Positions 1 through 12,100 of a stretch of DNA of 64,000 bases are shown here, in pieces. The position numbers and the translations under genes were made by a program. The notes beneath the pieces are model-generated. The model saw only the letters and a program-made list of their open reading frames with translations. It did not search any database and was not told where the DNA came from. This stretch comes from Orthonyx spaldingii. Its lineage: Eukaryota > Chordata > Aves > Passeriformes > Orthonychidae. Numbering within the stretch: the first letter of the stretch is position 1; every line of letters begins with the position of its first letter. Location of the stretch: positions 372,001 through 436,000 of the forward strand of contig VZTJ01003847.1 of NCBI GenBank assembly GCA_013397795.1, given 5' to 3'.

Positions 1-2830
1 CATCTTCAGGCACAGGCACCAGAAAAAGAATGCAGGAATCAAACAAGAATAACCTCCCTGCTTCCACTAATAGTCAAGGATCACATTCACTGCTGACAGC
101 TCCAACAGCAGCTTTCTGTATATTGCTGTAACTCTAACACCCTTCCTCACTTCTCTTTAGGTATTTTGAGCCATTATTTGCCATAAAAACTTTGGTTTCT
201 GCTTGACAAATATATCTCCCAGTGTATTAAGAATAAAAATACGTCATGTTAGAAAACAAATAAAACACATACCCAAAGAATAACTTCACTACAAATCCAA
301 CAAAACATAAAACACTGTGCTTACATAAAAGGAGACTTTACTAATAGGTCCAGGGCCTTTCCTGATCAGTACACACATATAACTTACCTGCAAATGAGTC
401 AGCATGAGAAATCCTTCAGTTTGTTAGAAATACAGGTATTTGCACAGCAAGTGACCTTCTTATACAAGCTAATTTCCAGTAAGTAGTTAATTGCAATTTT
501 CCTCCCCCTGCAATCTCCCATACTTAACATCCAGATTCTCAGACTTCAATTATTATTTGCTTGGCTTTAAAACTGATACAAGTTCTTGGAGTTCTAGAGA
601 GATCACTTCTCAGATCAGGTTAAAGAATGAACACTTTTTTCAGCTGGAGTAGGGTTAATCTTACCAGCTCACGGACAGTTAAGCCTCAGCCCAGAGCAGG
701 GCTTTCCCTGGATAAGCTGTTTGGTTTTTTCCCTAGTAGGCTTCTCGTAAGTTTAGTGACCATCACATGACTTACAAGAAAAGTTTGTTCCCCAGCATGG
801 AAATGTCTTGTAATTTCTGAGTTGTTTTGGAATGGCACCACCACAGCTTTCCAGCAACATATTGGTCAATAACAGAGCAAGAAACACACATTCATTATAT
901 AGGATTAAAAAAATTGTTTGACCTCTTGATCTGGTTTTTTTTTTGCATGACAATACAGAGGGTTTTGTGGTAAAGACACTGATCTATGGCTTTAATGAAA
1001 AAACCCAACTGACCACAAAGAGTTCAAATCTTCAGTTTGACAAGCAGCATACACAACACCAGGTCAATCATCTCCTTCTGAACCATTTAACTAGATATAG
1101 CTACAGGTACATGTATGCATGTGTGCATACACAGCTGTATGTATACACACACACACAAAACTATAGGCATGAAACCACAAAAGTGGGGACAGAAACCACC
1201 ACTTTCCTCAGTCAGCTTGAAAGGCAGTGGCAGTTTGTGTCTTCTGCTCGAAATGAAAATCGTTCAAGGAGGATGCTGTTCAACTTTTCACCAATTTCGT
1301 GTCTTCTGTTTCAACCTTGCATCCTAATTATCTTTTCTAGCTAGGATTACAGCCTGACCAAGATATTATGACATCTAGCATCATCACTTCCATTTGTTTT
1401 TTTTGGATAGTCTCAAGCCAAGAGGAACTACTATGTGAAAGCATAGCAAAAAATTCTTCATCCTGCTATGCAAAGCAAGCCTCGGCTTACAGCAATTCAT
1501 TATCATATTCTCTGCACTTGAAGCAAGCAAAATCTGTAAGCTCCAGTCAGCTCTACAGTGAAATCAGCTTGAAGAAACAAAAGTATCACAGGAATTTGCT
1601 GAGAAAATAACAATAAAAATTTCTGCTCCAATGAGAGGGATGAAACCATTTACAAGCTGAAGTCTGTTAAGAAGTGCCATTCTTCCTCCTCCTCCTCACT
1701 CAAGTGGGTCCTAATTTCCTGCAGGGTGATAAGCACAGACTATTTATGAAGACCGGGTGAAGGTCATGTTATATGATATACTGCCTGTGAGTCTGGACAC
1801 AGAATTCAGCCTTTTATATCACAAAAGAAGCATGAAAATTATGTTTGAAGCAGTGTATTTCCAAAATTATTCTGGATTGATTTCTAGTATTGGCAAAATT
1901 CTATTTCAAGTTATCTTGTAAAATTAACAATTAAGATTGGCAAGTTGGTCAAAGAATATATAAAATTACAAAGTTTTGATATAAAAGACTCCTTTTAAAA
2001 AACAAAGCTGTTAACTTGCAAGTTGTCATTCATTTTAATTTCCCTCTTAAAAGAGCAAATAAAAAAACCCCAACAAAACAAAAGGTTTCAGAAATACAGA
2101 TGCATGAAAATTTAAAAACAGCACAGTAATACAGTCCACATAATCTGAGAGACAGTTATTATTCCACCTGTAAAACTCTGCCTCTTGCAAGACTCCCCAG
2201 ACAGCAACCCCTCAAGCAGTCTCTTCCCTCTGCAGAGACTGGGTATCACAAGTGAATTGCAATTTTTTTTCTTTCAGCTGCATGCATGAAGTAGTGGTGA
2301 TGAATTGTAATAACATGCATACAGCTGCCAAACACTGGAACTTGCTATTAAAATGTCAGAAAAAGAATCTCTGGATATTCCTGCCAATTCCTTCACATTA
2401 AAAGATACAAACTTGGTATTACACTCATTTCTGTATAACCAGCCAAAGCATTTCCCAATGTTCTGTAAGCCTAACATTAGAACCTATGTGCTTCAAAAAA
2501 CACCAGCAAGGAAAGTACCAGTCAGCAAGCTCTTAGTGTACCCTGCTATCACAGTTTGTGAAGACTGCTGGAACAGCTTTGTAAACAAAGTTAGAGATCA
2601 GGTAGAAGTAAGAGCAGTACTTCTTATAGTAAGAGCACAACTCCAGATCTGAACAGCTGCCTCTGCTGAATCAAGTTCAAATTTACCCCAGATAATTTAA
2701 AAAGTGACATATTGGCATCTGACACTTTCTAGGAGAAGGTTATAATAAAGTCTTCAAAAAAATTTTTTTTAAAAAAGTGTCCAAGAAAAATCGCAATACC
2801 AGTTGCCCAGGGTGGAGCCACTTGTGGGAA
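1..2830 (-). other. INTS7 3' UTR and downstream flank
   Basis: This stretch lies 3' of the INTS7 stop codon. It is AT-rich and shows no exon-like reading frame on either strand. No canonical AATAAA was found on the minus strand. The best poly(A) candidate is ATTAAA (minus strand) at 2034-2039, followed by a T-rich segment, which would give a 3' UTR of about 0.8 kb. A second ATTAAA lies at 991-996. The true 3' end is therefore not fixed. A short CA-rich stretch sits at about 1147-1158. Human LPGAT1 lies downstream of INTS7, but no LPGAT1 exon was recognised here. Confidence 0.5.
2034..2039 (-). promoter_or_regulatory. Candidate INTS7 poly(A) signal (ATTAAA)
   Basis: The plus strand reads TTTAAT, which is ATTAAA on the minus strand. 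It lies about 0.8 kb past the INTS7 stop and is followed on the minus strand by a T-rich run. It is a variant hexamer, so this is only a candidate. Confidence 0.3.
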
Positions 2831-3118
2831 TCAAAACCGTGAGTACGCGGTTCTCTGCTGCTGCTGCTGGGATGGAGGCTGGCCTTGCTGCTGCTGGAGA
2901 CGAACCTGCTGGGAGTATGGATCCTCCAGAGACTTAACAAAAATAGTTGTTTTAGGCCCAGTTTTCCAGACAATACCATTTGAATCTATCACAGAGGACT
3001 CTACTGTGATGTTGTGGGTGCCAAGGATCACAAAGTTTAACAGGAACTGAGTGCTGAAGTAGTCGTTGTGCGGTTCCACCCTCTGCTCCATTTCATTGGT
3101 CATGTTGTCAATAGGAAT
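2831..3118 (-). CDS. INTS7: INTS7 coding exon 20 with stop codon
   Basis: Encodes residues 867-961 and the TGA stop (2831-2833). It includes NMTNEMEQRVEPHNDYFSTQ and a Gln-rich tail that ends AYSRF. The acceptor is TCTCAG. The tail is encoded by interrupted CAG repeats and differs in detail from the human tail, as such tails usually do. Confidence 0.96.
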   Translation of the reverse strand: MPIDNMTNEMEQRVEPHNDYFSTQFLLNFVILGTHNITVESSVIDSNGIVWKTGPKTTIFVKSLEDPYSQQVRLQQQQGQPPSQQQQQRTAYSRF

Positions 3119-6100
3119 CTGAGAACACAGATGGAAGGTTAAACCACCATTTTACATAAACCTGCCAAAAATAAGTTTTCAGCTCTCCATGTGAAGGAGA
3201 GAGGAGAAAAAAGGAAAAATCTGTCCTCAATTTGCATAAACCAATACATGTGCATGCTTGAGACAGATTGACAAGCTAACAAGTTGTCTTCTACCTGAGG
3301 TTCTACTTTTCCACCAAGTAATATGAGTCAAACATTGCACACTTCCTAGTCCTGTTCTTTTACAAACCATTGACTTTCTCCTATTCCTTCTCAAAAAAAA
3401 AACCCCAAAACAAACAACAAAACAAACAAAAGCTCAACTCCAAAACCCACCAAAACAGGCATTTCACTAAGTATCACGTTAGCAGAACCTAAACCTCAGA
3501 CATGCAATCTTTGATAAAACTGTTGACTTAAATTTAATAAGTATATCCTCAGATGATATTTAATTTGGACTGTCTGTCCTCACAATTTCCATAAACAAAA
3601 TAAAAGAACCTTAAAATTACTATAAAAAAATTCTAGAGATTACAAGGTACAGAATAATCTACTCCTGGTTTGTTTATTTTTCCCTGTGGAGTTTTGTACG
3701 ACATATAACTAGGTTGAGATTTCCTCATCTCAAGCAGATTCCTAATGACTTGTTCCGAATGTCACAAAGCCTCTTTGTTTGGAAGAAGAGCTGTTACGAA
3801 AAGATATTGACATATTGCAGACTTAAAAATCCCAGATTCCCTCCAGAGGTTATGCTTGGCTCTGGCCAGTGCTTGAATGTCAACGGTCAGGATTGAAAGG
3901 ATTACAGAACCACCCATTCATCTCAACCTGGAAATTCTGCTACCCAGAGTCAAACAAAAGAACAGGAAAACACAGCAAAAAAAGCTTAAGACTCCTCCTG
4001 GCTCTATTCTATCCATACCTTATAGTCTTGCCCAGATTTGCTCTGCAGCACTGACGAGACATTTAGACAGACAGATTGGATTTTACGGAAAAGGCCTGGC
4101 TTAGATCCGTGCTGAACCACTCCTTCCACCTTGAGGGCCAGTTGCTGGTTGTTCTGTACTGCTATAGGTTCTGCTGGGTTCCTTGGAGACGGGGATAGAG
4201 CAAGCTGGAACACAAGTAAACAGACTAAAATGTAATTATAAGCCTCCAGAGAAGCAAGCAAAATTCAAGGATGGAACAGAACACCTTCTCAAAGAAAAAT
4301 TTCCAAAGAGAGGTTTGGTAGGAAAACCCGCAAATGCAAACACAGACATTATCAGAGACTCATTACTAAATTAATTAATAAACATCATCAGCAATACCAG
4401 GTATTATCTTTACATCAGTTTCATCTACTACACTTCTTCAAAAGATGTGGAAAAAAATCTTCCACAAAACAGCCACAAGTATATTAAGCTGCACAAAGAA
4501 GCAAAATGCAATAACAGTAAATATTAAAAACCTTAAGGCTTTCACTTTTCTCAGAAAAAAGGAGCACTTCAGTAAAACAAAAAAACATGACCATAGTCAT
4601 ATGTAGTCATTCTTAGTCAGTGAGCTGGTATATATGACCATTTTCTTCCAAGATACTAAAAATTGCTTTTTAAAGGAAAACAAAAAAAACCCAATACAAA
4701 TCTATAAAAGCTGCCTTCCCAGGACCAGAATTATTTAGCTTTGCAGACTCGGAATCAACAAAAATTCCAGCTACATTTTATCTCTAAGGCTTTGCAATCA
4801 AAGAACTGAATCCCACTTGCCTAAGTGACAGCCTAGTGGTTCTGAACAACCATACACACGTCATTCAAGTTATTCCTAACAGATAAACCCAAATGCTATT
4901 TGCAGTTACATATCTTCACTAAAAATGCTGAAGCTTTGTGCCATCAGTAGGGGTTTTCTCATGAAGTAAACACTCTGTAAAGAGAAACTTGAGGCCCTGT
5001 TTGAGCAGTACATACCTTAATACTTGTAGACTGCAGTTTTTGGAAAAAGTACCTTTGAAATGAAAGGGGCACCTTCAACAAGGCAATGACAGCATTACAC
5101 AGACAAGCTGTATGCTGCAAGAAACAAGAGCCAAAACAATTGAGAAAAAATATCATTCATGACACAGGAAAAAGACATATACTTAAGGTACTGAAACAGC
5201 AGGAATTTCTATTTTAAGCCCAAAAATATATTAATACAGTCACTGAATTACAGCCACTAAGATGACAGTGACTACATTCAGCCTCTCTGTTTATGTTCTG
5301 CCCTTTATTGCAGGAGGTATTCTGCTCTGGAAAGAACAAGGAGGCCAAGCAAAACAAAAATCCAAACCTTTCCAGTCCTAGTGTTAGAGTCAGCAGAGCA
5401 GGATCTGCTTGAAACACTTATACACACAAACTCTCAAAAAACAATTGCCCTCCAAGCAAACAAGACTGGCATCTAGCACAACTTAAAGCAATGCAATAAT
5501 TAAGGTTTAAGGCTCTTGTCTACCCTTCCTTTCCCTGCTGCACCATGCCCCTGGCTAAGATGAACACAAGCAGTGCCACTGAAGCTGCCAAGCTGTCTTG
5601 GTGTGGAGCCAGTCACAACTGAGTTTACAGGGTTCACCTTCACTATGGTTTACACAACTCATTCTTCTATTCTGTTTGGAATTGGTAAGGACTGTTGAAT
5701 TTAGAAACCAGGCAAACAGATGCCAGCCATGAAAAACAAACTACCTTGTTCCCACTAACATGCACTTCAGCTTTATGATGTTCGCTAGCAGCAAGAGACA
5801 AACCCACCAGCCCTGTAAAGGAGAGTGTTATCAGCTCACTGTTTGCACCCAGCACACTCCACTTTGTGCTCTCTGATGACCTGCATTGATAAGAGACATG
5901 CTACACTCACAAAGCAGTGTTCTGCACCACCAGCTCAGGGACCAAAGCTAGGCTGCTCTGTGGGAGCAGAATTCCTTCACAGAAAGAACATAAACAAAGA
6001 GAATGAATGCTCCAGTGATTCCATGTGAGTGTGGCGAGGGGTCTGACGGAGACCTGACAATACTTGTAGTTACCTTATCAGCATCTGCTCTGCTGTTAGA

Positions 6101-9100
6101 ATGGGAATTTTTAAAAGGTTATTTTTAATCAGACCAGTAAGGTTACAGATGCTTTAGCAAAATGCCTCTTGAAGTATTTTTAAACAAGTGTGTCTCTGTA
6201 GAGACCATTTGTGTCAGTAATGTTAGGTAACTGAGAATGCTTCCCAGGTTCTTGCCAAGCACAGATACATGGAGTTCTGGAGTTTTGGCCCCTTTCTCTA
6301 CACAATATACATTTAAAACTGTTACTTGCCAAGTAAGACACAGGAGCATACTTCCTGTTGAGGGATTCCACTTCCTCTAGTACATGATTAAATACAGACA
6401 TCATTCTTCTTTCGTATTCACTTTCAACATGAGCTGTTCCATTTGAGCTATATTCCTGGAAACTTAAAAAAAACCCAAAAACTTTTCATTTTTAATTTAC
6501 TTTCCTCATCATAACCTGGAAGGCACACGACCAAACAGACCCAACAAAACATTACAACCTGAAATCCATTAAGAAATGTCTTTCAAACTGTTTACTCTGG
6601 TTTTTTTATTATTTTTCCACTATAACACTTGGCTTTTACATTTAAATCTTTCTTAACTACCACTGATTTACCACTTTTTGTCCCCACCCTCTCACCTGAA
6701 GCAGTGACAGGTCTAACAGACTCAGCATACTTACTTCCCCTGGCTTTTATTTAACTCTGCAGTGTTTATAACAGTCATGAAAATCTCGCAACACAAAGAA
6801 AAGCAAGAATGCCAGTCAGAATTAAGACTAAATCTGGAAGTTTTAATCTCCTCTTTTGAAAACAATTCCATCTTGTAGACACCCAGCTTCATACAAATTT
6901 GACTAATACACCCTCTAAGCAATGCTTAATTCATAATGAGTACTGCAGCCACTTAGGATGTTCATTTTTATTACCAGCTATAAAATCACAGAGAGATTTT
7001 ATCCACAGTATTTTCCATTTAATCTCCATTTAAACTCTGGGAGTTTTAAACAGTGATTCAATAAATCAGTACTTCAACATTGTTTCCTAGTGAATTTAAG
7101 TTCACTGTTAGAGCCAGAGGTGATGGCTTTACATTAAAAATTTGAACTAATTTAGTGCTTGTATTTTCACAACTTTGAAGGAAGCCAAGGTGCACTTACA
7201 AGTGCAAGCAACAGGTATGGGATCCAACACACAATGACACAAACTAAAACAGAGGGCTAAAGGAGAGATTAAAAGTGCAAGTCTATATTTAAGACAAGTC
7301 CAGTACAGTGCTTTCAAGAGCAAAATCAGTATAAAATACAGAACCCAAACCAGAGTCCCCAGCCTGCCAGGTATAGCACAGCAGCAACAGCTCCTCAAGC
7401 CTGCCCAGAATATAATTAGACAGGTCTACTGAGAGACTTTCTGAACATTCCTTGAATTCCTAGGTTTAAAGCTCCAGGGATTTATTAATAAGCAGAAAAG
7501 GAGTATGCAGTTAATTATCAAACCTACCTTGCAGATTCTGGATCCAAAATCAGAGCTTCTATTGCATGTGAGATCAACAGGCAGCTCTGCTGTTGTCTGA
7601 GGTTAATACTAAGGAGTTAAAAGGCTTTCAAAGTTGGCACCCAAACCAAGAAATGCAGTGTATTTAGTGGCACTTTTCCTTGCTTCTGTGAAGCAATCCT
7701 ACAGTCATTACTCATTTAGTAAACAACGAGCAAGAACTGTGAAAATACCAGGTTATATGCTGTTCTGATTTTTGTGTCTTAACTTGTTTATGAACTAATT
7801 CCAAACAATAGTATGGTAATGTTTATTTTCAAATAGGTTTGAAGCAACTGAAAGTTAATGATATAGAAATTAGCTGCCTAAATGACTTGTGGCAGTCTTC
7901 ATAGAAAAGAGGATTCTTACACTTCATGCTGTCCATATGAGAAGAAAAGTGGACAAATTCTACGGTTTTTAAAAGGATACAGTTCTACATTCCTTAGAGT
8001 TGCTGAGTCTGCATCAAAAGATGACTGATATAGATCTCCATAACGTGTAGCCAAGTTTCGGAATTCCTCCATCGAGTGTTTCATCTGCAGAGACAATGTT
8101 ACTAGGCAAAAACACAAAGCAAAGCAAAACAGACACCCCACACATCCAGAAAACCACCACACTGTAACATACAACACTGAAGGAGTAAGGTGGCGTATCT
8201 GAGGAAAATTTATAAAGTTCTTGCGTCTTCACTCAGATAAAGATTACCAAAGTGATAGACTGTTATCCATGCATTAAACAGATATTTTTCCTGCACCAAC
8301 AAAACCTCTTTGGATTAAAACCAAAGTAAACAACAAAAACCTCCATCCATAATCTCCTCCATTCCCTACAGGTAAATCAAACTGCTCTGCCTTTCAAGAA
8401 CTACCCACTGGTTCCTTCTTGCAGACCACATGCATTTAGAAGCAAACCTCCTTGGTGTTCTGCACGGTACCAAGGCAGTTGCCAACACTCAGCAAAAGGA
8501 ATTGCAGCATGATCTTCAGGTATATATATTCTTCCTTAGTGTACTCAGAGTGTCGGAGGTGTTTCTAAACAAGATGTGAAAAGCCTTGCTGCAGGTTTGA
8601 GTGTACCAAGTGACTTGCTACGTGCATATCCTTGGAAGCTGCGTGCGGGACTGGAGGAGAAAACACACGTGCACACTGAGCTTCAAAACGGCCTGTTACA
8701 GGCAGATGTTGGCATAACTACAGGTGAAAACCAAGGCCACTATTCAAAAAAACCCACTTCACAACTACTTTTCATTTCTTTTGTCAGACAAGTTTGCTGT
8801 GAAGCAAAATTCATAGCAGAGTCACAAACATAAGTGCACAAGAGTGGAACAGGAGCACGTGCCTGGTTAGAGATGCGTCCACACCTCTGGAGATCATTTC
8901 CCGATGTCATAGCAATCGTCGTGGCAATAGCTGGTGGTGGACTTGTTTTGAGGCTGTTGCAGGTACAAATAAGTTGAGAAAAAGCTTGCAGAAGGTCAAT
9001 CCTGAGTTTCACAAATCCACACTGAAAGCTCAGAGGATTAAGCGGCGTGCTAGCAGCCTGGAACACAGTAATAGGAATGTTGGCAAACTAGGGCAAAAGC

Positions 9101-12100
9101 AAAAATGATAAAATTACACTGCAGTGTCACTGAACAGTCTCATCAGACAACTGAATCCTTAAGTTCAATTCTAAAAGCTGTTTTTTTAAAACTACATTTA
9201 ACAGGTTTGCTCAATTTCAATCCTACTAAATATGAATGACATAGAAGTTACATAATTACTAAGTCATATTCCAAGCATATGACCCTTGTAACAAATGTGA
9301 CTTAAGCTGTTAAAATAGTATTAGAGCACCTACTTCCTCTTTTTCCAAGGCCCAGCCATTAGGCTTCAAATTACATTAGCCCAGGTAGTCTTTACCATAA
9401 GAAAAAGCACACTCAATTGGATGGCAAACAAGAAACACAAGGACTGAAGAAGTGATTCTCTGCATCAGCCAGAAGAGAAAGAATTGGCTGAAGTTACCCA
9501 CAAGAAGCAGAAGGGGTGAACTTTTTTTGGAACTGTGAAATGGATGGGAACATGATGAAGGCACTGAACCTCGCATTGGATGATGGCAAGAGACATGGTC
9601 TAGTGGTAATTAAGAACAGTAAACAACAGAACTCCAGGAGGGTAGACAAGCTGCTATTATTTAGAAAATACAGTTCTGTGAAGCTTTGCTCCCTAAGAGC
9701 TTATCTGACTTGTAGAAGCATCTGTGACATCTTAGGACACCCAAGAGTGGGTAAACTGCAGTACTCAAGGTTTGATACTAGTTAAGCCAAAAATCCAGTA
9801 CTTAATTTTTCTTAAACTGTTGAGTTTTGAGAAGAACAAGCCCTCTGCAAAACAAAGCACTGGGACTTTCTCTTAGACTCATGTCTATCTTCCCCAGTGC
9901 TTCCTACTCCTCACCAGGTCACTTCTCAAAGCAAGTAGCTATAACTTACCCCAAAACCTTACTAAGAACCATTTCTTTGCTGGCAGAAAACCAGCTAACT
10001 AGTTTCTCACAAAACATTACATCATCTGAGAACTGACCCACTATAGACTAAAGTGAGGAAACATCAGCCCACTGCAACCAGTTTAAAATATTGAACTAGA
10101 TTTCAACTGAAAAAATAAGACAATTTCAGACTTGAGCCATTAAGCCTCTCTTATCTATCATTTTACTTTTCCTTCTCCAAGGGCACAAAAAAATCCCTTT
10201 TGAATTGGAATTGTTCTGTTTATTCTGCAAGGATGGTTTCAGAAAACCCTCTGTGGAAGAGGGCTATGCTGCACTGTAATTGCTCTACAGAGACTACATG
10301 CTTTTAAAGAGTAAAGTACTTATATCAGAAAATCCAGACATTTTTAGTAGCACAAATTGGACTTGATTCTTGTAAATGGAAATACAAGCTTGTCTCATTA
10401 ATACTGCAATTTACCTTATCTGCCATGGGCCATAACTGAGTTATAATTCTTTTTTGAAAGTGAGAGAAAGAGTTCTTTGGCTCAGCCAAGTTCTTCAAAC
10501 ACCACCACTTGCTATTGACATATTTGGAATGAGAGCTACTTAACCAGTGGCTGTATTAGTGCTTTGTTCAAGTTTTGTGTCTTCTTTAGATTACCAGCAG
10601 TGAAAAATAAGCCCATTGCTTCCAATGAGACACATGATCTGTGCCAGAAAGGGTAGGATCTATTCAAAACCTTTGCTAACTCTACAACCAAGTACAGGGC
10701 AAGACCAATGGGGCGTGTGGTCAATATGCTCCCTGACAAGTCCCTGTTCTCCCACTCACACATCTTATCCATAAAGCAGTGGGACTTTTTCTCTCAAGTG
10801 CACTAACTCCCATGAAAGAACACTCTGCAGTGCAAGACAGAGTTTTATGCATATCAAGGAGGAATTGAGCAATTTTCCAACAAGATCAGGCACTGTCTGA
10901 ATATTTCATCGTTGCTAAACTGGGCTGAGTGAACATCTGCAAGAGATTTACTGACGCTGTGTTTTCCAGCTACAAAGTGGAGCAGCTACACAAGGTTCAT
11001 CACTACTCATCTGTGGTCCCAGCAGTGCTGAGTCACTCTGCACTGAAACAGCAGCAACAGGAAAGCTCAAGTCAGAGGGAAGAGACAGCAAAAGCCTTCA
11101 GCAGGAAGGCTGTCACATGCCTTTTATAGCACTTTGCTCCCCTTGGAGAGGCTGAGTTCTATAGACAAGCAGTGAGTGGCTCCTTTTACACCTGATGCAC
11201 TCAAGCATGGTTGGGAAATTGTCCAGAATGATGCAACAAGTCAGCAACAACCAGCAGTAAAACCCAATTTTCTCCTCTCTCACCTACAAAACCTGTACAT
11301 ACTCCTCTGGACCACAACCATCCACAAGGAGGGCACTGCACCCAGAAAAGCACTATGTGCAACATGCAGGAACTGAAGTCAGCAGAGGAGATGCAGACAG
11401 GAACCCTTCAACAGAAAAAAGCCCCAAACTCCAGGGAAAGGGTAATTTAATTACTGAATCACAGAATGAGCTATTTAAGTAAGTTATTTTCCTGCCTGTA
11501 TTAAATATTAAGATCTAATTAGATGATGTCCTCCTCTCAATGTCTTCTCGATGTTAGAGAAATCTTGAAGTGTTGAATTAAAAGCCTTATTCACTCAGCC
11601 AACAGTTAAAGACAAACACTTCAGGAATGATGGGTCTTTCAGAGGACAAAAGTAGAAATTTATGTCATTCCAGCTTATTCAGGGACATTTTATTAATAAA
11701 TAGTAATATCTGAATATATGAAACGTATGTCTGAATTGTCATGACCCTAACAGTCCAGTAACTCAAACAATAAAGCAGCTTCACTGAAAAGGCACACAGA
11801 AAACTGTATGTAAAGATTTCTTCATGGAAACTAAAATATGAAAGAAAGTACTGTGTGAAGCTCGATCTTTAGTTAAGAAGCAACTTTACAGTAGGGACTG
11901 AAGGTCCCTATTTATTAATGCTTTTTTTTGTTTACATTCACAGACATCACAAAGCTTCTTGCTATTTTTACCACTTTGGAGAAGCAGGAACTATTTGCAT
12001 AAAAGCAGGTACCAGCTGGATGTGATGAAACTGCATTGTCTTCCCTCCTCTTACTAAACTGGTGTCATCTTGCTGTTAGGATTCCATGAGATCACATTGT

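Noticed and set aside
943..1344. 133-codon plus-strand frame left of INTS7
   Set aside because: Low-complexity CA/TG-rich content, no domain, no splice or promoter support.
2353..2652. 99-codon plus-strand frame opposite the INTS7 3' UTR
   Set aside because: No recognisable motif; antisense to a UTR and of a length expected by chance.
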